NCBI RefSeq assembly: GCF_008831285.2 | Contig: NC_045145.1 | Span: forward strand, 5,206,802-5,270,801 | Source of the DNA: Nymphaea colorata | Taxonomy: Eukaryota > Streptophyta > Magnoliopsida > Nymphaeales > Nymphaeaceae | Direction: 5' to 3' | DNA: 64,000 bases | Shown: piece by piece, positions 16,648 to 26,337 of the stretch | Layout of the letters: every line of letters begins with the position of its first letter | Position numbering within the stretch: position 1 is the first letter of the stretch | The notes under the pieces: model-generated | The model's database searches: none | What the model was told of the DNA's origin: nothing | Seen by the model: the letters and a program-made list of their open reading frames with translations, nothing else | Made by a program: the position numbers and the translations under genes

Positions 16648-17719
16648 ATGGCTGACATCGAAAGAGCTCTGCCGAGTCCCCACATGGGAAAGGAGCTCAA
16701 CATCCCCCCGGTTCAAGAGACTCAACAGCAAGATACGTCTCCGGCAGAGAAAACGCCGGTACTACTGCCGCCGGCCGACGCTGATCAGAGGCCGCCGCTT
16801 ACAGCCGACAATGCTCAGAAGAATAGCTCGCCTGATCCCGTTGACGTTCCTAAGCGCAAAGCATTCAAATATCTGGACAGGTAAATTCTCAATCAAGGGT
16901 TTCTTGGCCCAATAATTGCAGGCACCGTTGCGGCAACTCACCCTCAATTTTTTTCATATTGTGAAATTAGCGAGAATAAGAACAAAATATCTTCACCATT
17001 TTCAGATTCCTCATAGTTTTATATGCATTTCTATGTGCTTCTGTTAGCCAATATTTTTCTGGGAATTCAAGACACCAAAAAGAATTTTAAGATATCGCGA
17101 GTTTTCCGCTCTCCATTTTGGCGAGAACTCGTTAGGAATGATATCGAACCGCGTAAAAATATCGTCCAAGTATGTGATTGATCGTTTGATATTGTTTGGA
17201 GATTTGCGTGGTCTCTGATTTTTAGGGAGCTTGGTTTCGACCATTTACTCACTTCCTCTTCTTCCTAGCTTACCGTGGCAGTTTTTTTCTTCTCAAATCG
17301 TATTCAGTTTTTGTTTTTCTTGTGAATGTTTATAGGTACAGGAGTCCAACAGACCTTATGATGTCTCCTGTTTCTAGAGGCTTGCTCGCAAGGAACAGGA
17401 AGACAGCTGCTCTGCCAATGCATGAGATAAATCAGCAGCAGAAGAAGGTACTTGCTTTTGTATTTATGACAGAGTTTTATTAATCATCTAGAGTTAGTCT
17501 ACGCCATATGCATTGAAACCTTGAGGTTACTTCATTAATTTGATATTGGTAATAGTTATTTATTTTAATTTGCTCGCATTGCTACATTTTTATCAAAAAA
17601 TTTAATGTTTTATCTGCAATGTGAATCTGCTATATATATGAAGAATTTTATTTATTTTTTAATGTTTTCTGCAGGTTCTGGAATCAAAGTCTCAAGACGC
17701 TGGTTTCTTTCCAGCCTGA
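16648..17719 (+). CDS. Small plant protein, 129 aa, probably cell-cycle regulated (3 exons)
   Basis: Exons 16648-16880, 17336-17447 and 17675-17719 (233+112+45 nt) join in frame with GT..AG introns to give 129 aa. The protein starts MADIERALPSPHMGKELNIP and is Pro/Gln-rich and probably disordered for about 65 residues. A basic block follows (KRKAFKYLDRYRSPTDLMMS, then SPVSRGLLARNRK) that spans the exon 1/2 junction, and it ends SKSQDAGFFPA. The SP and TP sites could be CDK targets, and RGLL fits the minimal RxxL destruction-box pattern, but that is inference. I recognise the basic block as a conserved plant-type segment but cannot name the family. Conserved splicing, an undamaged frame and the MSA elements upstream argue for a real gene. 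The start chosen is the first ATG after the promoter elements that opens the spliced frame. Confidence 0.8.
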
Positions 17720-19700
17720 TTTCCGGCGAAAACTTTTGAAGGCAAGAAGCGAACACGACGGAGCGCCATGAAGCTTTCGATATATTGCTTAGTTAACTAG
17801 ACGAACTGGGAAAGAATGCAGTTTAGTCAAATTGTCCTTCTGTTACTATATTATCAACAGTAAACAGTTCATTTGCTTTTGAGATTTAATAAAAGATGCG
17901 CTGCTTACATCTTTACTTTCACTGCAAGTTCCTGTTACTTGTGACAGAGCTGCTAATTCAACTCATTTTGTTGGATAAAAATATAAGGAGGCACAAGAAT
18001 TTTCATTATATACAATCATTTCTTCGATAAATGCACAAAAGGCACAAGAGGATTGTCATTCTAATGCAACCAATTTTGTAAGAACTCAAACTTGGTATAA
18101 GAAGCAAGATTCCTCCTCATGAAAGGGGGCATCTTCTGGTAACAATGGTTATGAATCGAGAATCTGATAGGAACATCCTTCTCGCCTCCTCTTAACTGTG
18201 TAACAGATCTTCAAATATGTGATATCGCCATAAGATGTAATGTCTGAAAGATCTTGATCGCCCGACGATGGACGACGATGAGGCTCAGTCACCCAATAAC
18301 ATGGCGCTCTCCCTTCCCTCCCCACGTAATGGGAAAGAATACAAGAATACAGTATTTACAAACCAAAAGAAAGATCAAACAAGAACTCTATGTTTTCGAA
18401 ATATATTGGAAACACAATGTCCCCCAACTGGGAAAATATTGGCAATAACTCATTATGGTAAACGTATGGATGCCAGAGCTTTCTGAAAATCCATTGTTTG
18501 TTTAAACATGAGGTCCAACAAAAAAAGTATGGATTTCGTTTGAGGGTTTATTAAATAGACTTAAACGTAGTGAGTTTGATGATAGGAACATTGCTGCAAT
18601 CTTTGAGATACTAATGCAACATCACTTTTATCAAAAGCTTTTTAAACTGATCAAATTGCATTCTTTTTGGAAGAAAAGAGGAACCAGAAGACTTTCAACA
18701 CATTTAGTGGCTTTTGTTAGAACCTTAGACCTGAAATTCAAGGTGATCTAAAGAATTTTAACTGACCATTTGCTGTCAGACCTCCTCCCTCAGACTTCAA
18801 GATACGAGGTTTAAGGTACATAATGAGGATCTTAAATTCTTATTTATGGATCTGAAATTAAGTGCTTTTATGAGACCCAAGTAAAAGGGATTTCAGATCA
18901 GCCTCTGATTTCAGATCCGAAACTATCAAACACACCTTTACTTACTTTCAAATGCCGTGGGATACTTTTTAAATTAATGCATCATAACCATAAGATGAAA
19001 TTTATATATTTGCACCCTGCCGAAGTAAGGAACCATGGCATATACGTTTGAAACAGATTTCATTTTGAGAGATTTGAAAAAGCACTATCTCGTTGAAAGG
19101 CTCTATACACATCTGCCATGCATTTCTTTAGACAAAGATTTCGTTTTTTTGCGGATGGTAAAAGGAAAAAATTTACTTGCCTTTTGTGAATTGCAATGCC
19201 TTCTTATTATTGTTTTTTATGTTCATCATTCTTTTTTTTTTCTTCTTAAGAAATATTTGAGATTGATCAAAAGATGCCCCTACCCATTAAGAAATATATC
19301 CAGCTTTGACTTTATTACAGAGTAATTTTGCCAGATAAAAACACCAGAAAGGAGCTTTTTCAGGATGGCACCGTCTATTTATTGCTGCACGATTAGTTAT
19401 CGTTGTCAAAAAAAATTTAACCGGTACATGCCAATGGGTCAAGTTTACCCGGACCGGATCAATTGTATGGGCATAAATGCTTCTACCGTAAACTGCTATT
19501 CGGGTCCATCTTCTCGATTGGATGCTGAACCGACCCGACGGATCTGAACTTTTGTACTTATATTGATTTTTAACAACTACATCCTTAATTGTCCTTTGAA
19601 AACTTTGTTTCCAGAAGAAGATTTCGAGACTCGATCCGAACTGGAAATCCGAACTGGAAATCCGAACCCGAAGTTATTCAAACGGATATCAGAAACCCTG
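17720..19700. other. 3' UTR of the MSA gene, then repeat-bearing spacer
   Basis: The first 200 bp should be the 3' UTR (AATAAAAGA near 17889). A repeat of about 210 bp at 18722-18930, from CCTTAGACCTGAAATTCAAG to GAAACTATCAAACACA, has a relative at 56080-56280. Open frames at 18254-18486 and 19035-19325 show no domain or splice support. Confidence 0.5.
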
Positions 19701-19990
19701 GCCGGGCACAAACCCGACCCGTTTGACAGCGAGTTTTGCATGCCGAGAGGCCGCGTTTTGGTTTGTTTCTCTCTCTCTCCTCCTCTCTCTCTCTAAATTT
19801 AGCCAAACTCCTCTGTCTGCCTTTGTTTCGTTCCCTGTCTTGCTATGTTCATCGGCGAAAGGAACAACACCTGTTCCTTCTCGTCCCTCTCTGTTTCTCT
19901 CCTCAGACGCCGGATTTTTCCCATTCTCCTCTCTAGGGAGGATCCAGTCAATTTAACGTTAGAAGTTGGGAAGTCGTTGCCCTCGTGCCA

Positions 19991-22748
19991 ATGGTTTCAG
20001 CAACGAGAAGCAATAGGTTTCGGCGGCTCTGGTAAGTTCCTCGATTCTCATTTTTCTCTTTCTTCGTCTTCTTCATGATGCTTTGTCGTGGTTCTATGCC
20101 TCTGTTTGTCGAGTTTGCGTTTATTTCTTGCTTATTCATGGCTATTCTCTTGTGGTCAGTTTGGGTAGATCACCATTTTCATGTTGTTGCCATGCTTTTA
20201 GTCCTTTTCTCGATGTTTTGGCTTCTTTTTCTTTTATACTAGACGATTCTGCGTGATTCTTGAATGGTGGCAGCTGCTTTTCTTGTATGTTTTTGCACGT
20301 TCTCTCTGTCGAAAGAAAAACTACAGAATGAAGTGGTAATGGCTTTGATACATGAAGAAGGGCCAACATTGTTGCATGTGTTATGCAAACTTTTACTTGC
20401 ATGGTTCTCGTAATTTACAAGCAATAATTGGTCTTGGTTTTTTTTTTCCGTTGGGTGGCACCCGTAATTGGAATAATATGCATTCTTTCCTATTGAAAAT
20501 TTGAAATGCTGCTGTACATTTACTTCTATAGTTATACAAAACTTTCTGCTGTTCTTGGATCTGATAGAAGTTGAACTTTTTTTTTTTTTTCAAAATTCTT
20601 TTTTAATCGTTGTTGATCAAATTTCACAAACGAAAAGGGAATTTTTGAATGCGTATGATGGTGCCTTTTACATAAAAACATGCAACTGAGTAAATCATGT
20701 CCCCTCGTCTACCTTGTCTCGTTCCCACCATGATTTTTTAGTTTTGGCATGCCTTTGAGGAGAAGGGTTAATGGACTTCTGGAAAACGAAAAACATGCAC
20801 TTGGTCCAAGTACTGGATTTCTAATGTTCTGTTTTCTTTTTGTGCTGACATTCTAACAATATGCAAATTGGAGGATCTTACTTAAAATCCCGTAATAGAA
20901 GATCGTGATTTCAGTACAGGAGGAAGATTAGAAATGCCAGGGTCTCTGTTCGATTTACTATGGTGGATGAAGAGGCGAAAAAAACACCAACTTCAGGCGA
21001 GAAGTTAATAGCAGGAGGAGATCATGGGAAGGAGATTCGAAATTCTATTCCCATATCAGACTCTTCATCTGAAGAATTCATTCAACTCGAAGCAAGTGAC
21101 TTGGGAAGTCCTTCTAGAACCTTGGATTCAGGCAAGGCAAACATGGAAGTGCTACCTCAATCAGAGGAGCCAATCGATTCAGACCAGAAAGGTGGTAGTG
21201 ATGGTGGCAGGAAAAACAGTTCTAAGACAAACTCTGACAGTGTGCAGCTCATTACTGGCAATCAGCGCGATGGAGGTGATGAACTATCTGTATCAATTGA
21301 AGCTGGAAATGTCCTGAATGATAATCCGTCAACATCGAGTAGCTCTTCTCTTTCTCCAGTTGATGTCAATGTTGAGGACAAAACTTCCACGGGCTTCAAA
21401 GTTGAAAATGGTGAACTTGTGGTTCAGACAAGTGCAGAAGAAAGTTACATGATTAAATCAGAGCTGCCACATGAAGCAAACCACCTTATAGTCGAGCATA
21501 AAGATGTCTTGCAAACGGATAATCATAGCAGCTACCTGGGTTTTGCGGAACAATCTCACCTGTGCCAAGCAATTAGTGAAGCAGAGACTTATGACCCAGG
21601 TCGAATTCCATCATCGGTCTTCTCAAGGCATCAGAGCTCGATGGATGTGGAGTGGAGTGTAGCTTCTAATGAGTCAATGTTTAGCATCCAAGTTGGAAGT
21701 GCAAGTTTCTCAAGGGACCATGTCTTTAATTTTAGCAAGTCTGGTGACCTAAATGGTCTTATTTCTGGTCCTGGCCACAGCATTACACCTGAAAAAGATA
21801 CAGCATCAGGGGATCAGAGCCCTGATATTTGTTCTGATCAAAATGCTGCTCCTGCTGCAATTGTGCCGGAAACATTTCATGATGACATTGAATCTGAAAA
21901 GGCTTCGCCAATAGGGGAACAGCAGCCAGAAGTACATGCTATTTCAAGTCCTGAACATGCTCCACTTCTCCAAGAAAATATTGTGGGAGGAGGAACCCTT
22001 CCAACGACTCTAGCTGTTCCTCGTACCACTAGCATGGCACGCCCCTCTGATTCCAGTGGTGCCAGCATCCAGTCCTTTGCATTTCCAATGTACTCTCTCT
22101 CTCTCTCTCTCGCATATATATATATATATGAATGCATACACGTACGTTCTTGAGTATGTATGTAAGTGTGTTACATCTTACTGCAGGACATCTCATCGCC
22201 GCAAGAAATGGGAACTCAAACTTCTGACTTGTGCAAATTTTTTTTCCAATAGGTGCATAATTTTACTTATGTAGTTGTCACAGAGGCATCAGTGGTCAAT
22301 GCTGTCCATCTTGTAAACTGCTGGGAAGTTATACAGAAACATACATGATATGTGATTTTTTCTTCCTGCTCCCTGATGGAATGGCAAGATTTCTCACATA
22401 TCTAATATGATGCTGGCCCTATGGTTGATCATATTGTGCCCCGGTGCTTATTGGATGGTTTACGTCCTCTTTCATTGTTGCTGTATTCCAGCCAGGATCC
22501 AAAGGATGCCATTTTTTCATTTGTTGGACATGGATTGTCATATTCATTTATGTATCCCATTTGTTCATTCTTATGTTAGTAATCAACACTAATTTTCCCT
22601 TTGCAGTTTGACAGCAGGTAGTAAGAATCCATCTCTCAAGGTACAAGATGAAGCTCCCGTCCCTCCTCCTTCACTTCCTCAAGTGAAACCCATGGAGCAA
22701 CGTGGTTGGTGGTGTTGCTGGAAGTATTCTTGGCCAGCATGTTGCTGA
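19991..22748 (+). CDS. Ser/Glu-rich plant protein with Trp/Cys-rich C-terminus (gar2-related type)
   Basis: Proposed exons 19991-20031, 20920-22089 and 22607-22748 (41+1170+142 nt) give 450 aa in one frame. A conservative alternative starts at the ATG at 20960 (423 aa). The large exon encodes MVDEEAKKTPTSGEKLIAGG, then a long Ser/Asp/Glu-rich, probably disordered region and SSGASIQSFAFP. The last exon encodes LTAGSKNPSLKVQDEAPVPP and ends in the basic-aromatic RGWWCCWKYSWPACC. A SFAFPI segment followed by a short Trp/Cys-rich end recalls plant proteins labelled gar2-related, but I am not certain. The 41-nt first exon adds a basic start (MVSATRSNRFRRLWRKIRN). A CT/AT microsatellite begins directly after the second donor. 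Function unknown. Confidence 0.72.
22090..22130. repeat. (CT)n(AT)n microsatellite at a splice donor
   Basis: A CT run followed by an AT run begins within four bases of the inferred 5' splice site at 22090, at the start of the last intron of the Ser-rich gene. Confidence 0.9.
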
Positions 22749-23892
22749 GCCAACAGATCGTTCATGCCGTGACAGTTTTCTACAGGATTACTTACTGAAA
22801 GAGATAGATTCGCTGAAACAATGGACAAAGACCATAAAGATTGACATGCTTCACTTGTGGGTTCTTCGTCCATGAAAAGCATAGCATTGGATGGCTCGGG
22901 TCATTGCTTTCAGGCAGAAAAGACCATGACAATTGACAAACTTCATTCCAAAATGAAAAGCTTAGCATGGGATGCCTCAGCTCATCGATCACAACTAGCA
23001 TGAGTTTTCTGTTGCTTGATACTGTGTGAAGCCGGGAATTGCTGCAGTATGTGTTACATGTAGAGATATATGGAAGTTCAAACTTACCAGTTACCAGAAT
23101 GAGGAGGAAATAGCATTTCTATACTGGATTCTGAAAGTGCTGCTGTTTCCACTATGATATGGTTGGTTTGCCCCAAATTGGTACATGGGAATATGGAGAA
23201 AATTTTTTTTCCTCTGTTGTTGCCCATAGATCTTGTACATCCTGTGAAGATTCTTTATTTAGTTTAAAATTTGTCTGGTCAAGGTTCTCAAACCTTTTCT
23301 TGTTCCCACATTGTGCTTGTACAATTTATCCAAACATATACATGATCGATTCATTACGTTTCCACCTTAGTCAGGTCATACTTGGAAGTGGGATGTGATG
23401 ACTAGGTCATTGCTATCTTATGTTATGTATGTTGCTGTTTTTAACATGACACTTTAAGTTAAATGACGAACCAACTCAGAACCTTGGAGGCATAAGGATA
23501 TGGCTTTGGGGTTTTATGCCAAAGGCGGTCTCCCTAAGTAAACGTTAAAAAAGAATAAAATGGTGTCCAACTGAAATTGCTGACTTAAAAGAATATTCAT
23601 AGTGAATTGGTGAAAAATATAAGGTTAATTAAACTTTTTTTTTAATTAATTTTTCCTTTCAGCGTGAGTAATTCATTCTACCGCCCCAAAGAGAGGCCGC
23701 AACCTCCTCCTATGCCCATCCCTCCAAGGTTCATAGAGTTTGCTTAGGGATCTTTTACGGTCCAGAGGATGAGCATATTAAGATACGACAATGACCACTA
23801 GATTTAAACTTAAGACCTTTTTGAGGTGGACTCCCTTGCCACTATATAGTTATGGCAAATGACTTCAACTACATATGTAAAATGACTTCAAG
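22749..23892. other. 3' UTR of the Ser-rich gene and spacer up to the LINE
   Basis: Directly downstream of the stop codon, probably 3' UTR for some hundred bases. A reverse-strand open frame at 23001-22792 overlaps it but lacks any domain. From about 23400 the sequence is AT-rich spacer. Nothing else seen. Confidence 0.5.
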
Positions 23893-23992
23893 TACATATA
23901 TATGTCAGACTTGTGTCCGGTGAAGAGAGAGAGACAGGTTTGGGGTCCCTCCTCCTCCGGGTGGCTCGGATGGAGGACTAGTTTCAATCGCC

Positions 23993-24980
23993 TTGCTACC
24001 GGTAATGAAGGAACTTGGGCCTACAACGTCTTCTCGACATCCTCGGACAGGTAAGGAGAGCTCTGCCCCGCTAAGAGAGGTAACCATGGTAGACCGTGAG
24101 AAGGATGATACTCTGCCCTTGCAGTCTGAGATCAACTTTGGCCTTTGTGTTGGTGATAGAAAGCAGTGCCTTCATCCTGTCGAGGGCTCAAGTAAAGCTG
24201 AGCACCCAAAGACACCATTTCAATCCCCTCTCAAGAGTTGGGCTGCCATGGTGGGTAACAGCGTTCAACAGGAACTCCCCAAGTTGGGGGACTTAGAGAT
24301 ACAGGAGGAGAATGGGCGCAAATTTCTTTTCATCCCAGATGAAATGTATGAGGAGATGACCAAGCCGTTTAGGTTTGCTTCCATTGGCACCTTCTATGGA
24401 GGGGTTTCCAAAGCAAATATGGAGTATAGCTTCGTCTTTAGAGCTTGAGACACCAGTGGAAGGAAGTTCGCAACCCGCAATTCTCTGTTCTGGGCAAAGG
24501 ATTATACCTCATCAGGGTGGACTCTGAAGCTGAACTACAAACTATCCTGCGAAGGAACTGTTGGCGCATTGGCGCTAAAACCTTTGTTGCCAATCGTTGG
24601 CGTCCTGGCATGGAGATGAAAGTCGACCATACTGCATGTATTCCTATCCAGATTCAAATCCCTAATCTGGCATCGGAATTATGGAATCAATCGGTCTTTG
24701 AAGGAATTGATAGCACGTTGGGAGGTGAAGTCGTCAGCATTGACCCATTCACTCGTTCATTGGTTCGTATGGGCTATGCTCAGATGTGCATTGAGGTTCC
24801 TCTCTGCTTCTCCCTACAACCGGAAATTTTCTTGTGCCGAACTAATGGGGACTTCATCCGGGTGGAGATTGTTTATAAAAATATGATCAAGTTCTGTCGC
24901 AATTGTGGTTCACTTTCACACTTTGGATTCTAACTGTGCTCGGTCTAGGGTGAACTTGGTGCAAGGTGTTGAGAAAAAAA
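23993..24980 (+). pseudogene. LINE ORF1: DUF4283 RNA-binding domain and CCHC zinc knuckle
   Basis: Frame 23993-24448 (SWAAMVGNSVQ, KFLFIPDEMYEEMTKPF, GTFYGGVSKANMEYSFVFRA) stops where one base is missing near 24447 and continues in the frame of 24445-24933 (GLYLIRVDSEAELQTIL, WRIGAKTFVANRWRPGME, GYAQMCIEVPL, CRNCGSLSHFGF). The first two blocks and the RWRPG motif are typical of DUF4283, followed by a C-x2-C-x4-H-x4-C knuckle whose last Cys is reached only after a second frameshift near 24930. The protein coats LINE RNA. Two frameshifts show it is inactive. The remaining ORF1 C-terminus, to about 26.3 kb, is interrupted by the TIR element at 25531. Confidence 0.8.
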
Positions 24981-25530
24981 TCTGACAACAATGACCAAAG
25001 TAACTAGACTAAAGTGAGAATGGCAAGGAAATCTTCAAAACTGAAACACCCTCGCACTGTGCAGGAGGTCTCCAAGCAAGCTCTGGAAGCTAATAGGTTC
25101 ACTGCACTCCAAACAAACATGGAAGAGGGGGTAGCCACGTCTCTTCTCAAGTTGATCCGCAGGAACAAGGGGCTACAAATCTAGAGAAACCCAACCTTAT
25201 GGCAGCTTGGATTGCTGAAGAGGAACAGAGTAGAGGAGCTAGCTCCAATAAGAGACGACGCCCTCTTGGCCTATCCCAGTTGGCCTTGGATACTACAAAC
25301 CGCTCTGCTCCTTCTATTGTAGAGCACACTCCTAAGATTACTGCTCATCACCTCGATTTGGACTCTCAGACAAAATTGTGGGGAGCCCAAAGGGCGGTGG
25401 ATCAGGGAATGCCCTATCTTCTCCATCTCTCAAGAAGCATATGAAGAAGTCCCACTCTCAGGGGAAGGATCTCCATTCCCAGATGGCCCTCGCCTTTCAG
25501 GCGCCCCTTCATGGCCAATCGACCCAGGTA

Positions 25531-26117
25531 AGGTTGGGCATCGGGCCGGGAAAATCCCGGCCCGGGCCCGACAGGCCGGCTCGGCGGCGGCCCGGTCGGC
25601 CCGACTACCTCCCCGGCTCCCTTCCCCCCTTCCCGTCTCCCTCCAGCCTCCCCCTTCTCCTTCCCCTTCCCTCCTTCCCGTCTCCCTCCCCCTTCCCCTG
25701 GAGTTTCAGCGAGAGATTTGCCATTGCTTCAGAGGAGACACAGGAAGGCGGCGACGACGATGATGAATTTTTCCCCCTTTTTTCCCTCTTTTTCCAAGCC
25801 TTTTTCAAGGTTTTCTGCAAAAACGGACGAAACTTGTATACCCATCGTCATTTGCAGTTGATAAAGGAGGTGTCGGTATTCTGGTTGGGGTTGGTTCTCC
25901 CCTGAGCCGCCATGACCATGTTGATGTTTCCGTTGGGGAGTCTTGTAGTTCTGGAAGACGGACGCGGCGTTGCCGAAGATGAAGTCGACGGTGCCGTTTC
26001 GGACGCCATGCCGTCGACTGACCTGAGGTCTGAGCCACTGAGGAGAGGTTCGACGGACGCCGTGACAGTCGCGACGAAGCCGGGCCGGGCTGGCCGGCCC
26101 GGCCCGATACCCACCCT
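25531..26117. mobile_element. GC-rich 587-bp TIR element with TA duplication carrying a gene fragment
   Basis: The left end AGGTTGGGCATCGGGCCGGG pairs with the right end, whose reverse complement reads AGGGTGGGTATCGGGCCGGG (18 of 20 identical). TA at 25529-25530 and 26118-26119 flanks it. The inside is far more GC-rich than the LINE around it and includes a pectin methylesterase fragment on the minus strand. No transposase. It looks like a Pack-type non-autonomous element. The TA duplication would fit a Tc1/mariner-type mechanism, but the superfamily is uncertain. Confidence 0.7.
25848..25998 (-). pseudogene. Captured pectin methylesterase fragment
   Basis: On the minus strand one frame reads GTVDFIFGNAASVFQNYKT, the pectin methylesterase active-site segment (consensus GTVDFIFGNAA.VFQ; the Asp is catalytic). 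After a one-base frame change the next frame reads AAQGRTNPNQNTDTSFINCK, matching the family's TAQGR.DPNQNTG.S..NC segment in the right order and distance. Homology ends there. Pectin methylesterases de-esterify cell-wall pectin. This is only about 50 residues with a frameshift, so it has no enzyme function here. The fragment lies wholly inside the TIR element. Confidence 0.8.
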
Positions 26118-26337
26118 TAGACCAAGGAGACAACCGGGCCCTGCTCATAGATAATTCTTCTTTCCCCTCCTCGCTTCCAGTGAAGGGCAAGCAAGTGCAA
26201 AGCAACATTCTGTCTACTCCATCTAGCTAGGACCTCACTATAGAAGTCGATCCTGGCGAGTTGAGTGCTGATAGCAAGCCTGCCCCTTCCGTACTGAAGG
26301 GAGAAATAGAATCTCTCATGGCTGATCCTCATCTGCC

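Noticed and set aside
25378..26208. Large open frames across the GC-rich TIR element
   Set aside because: They arise from GC-rich composition. Only the pectin methylesterase fragment has homology, and it is frameshifted.
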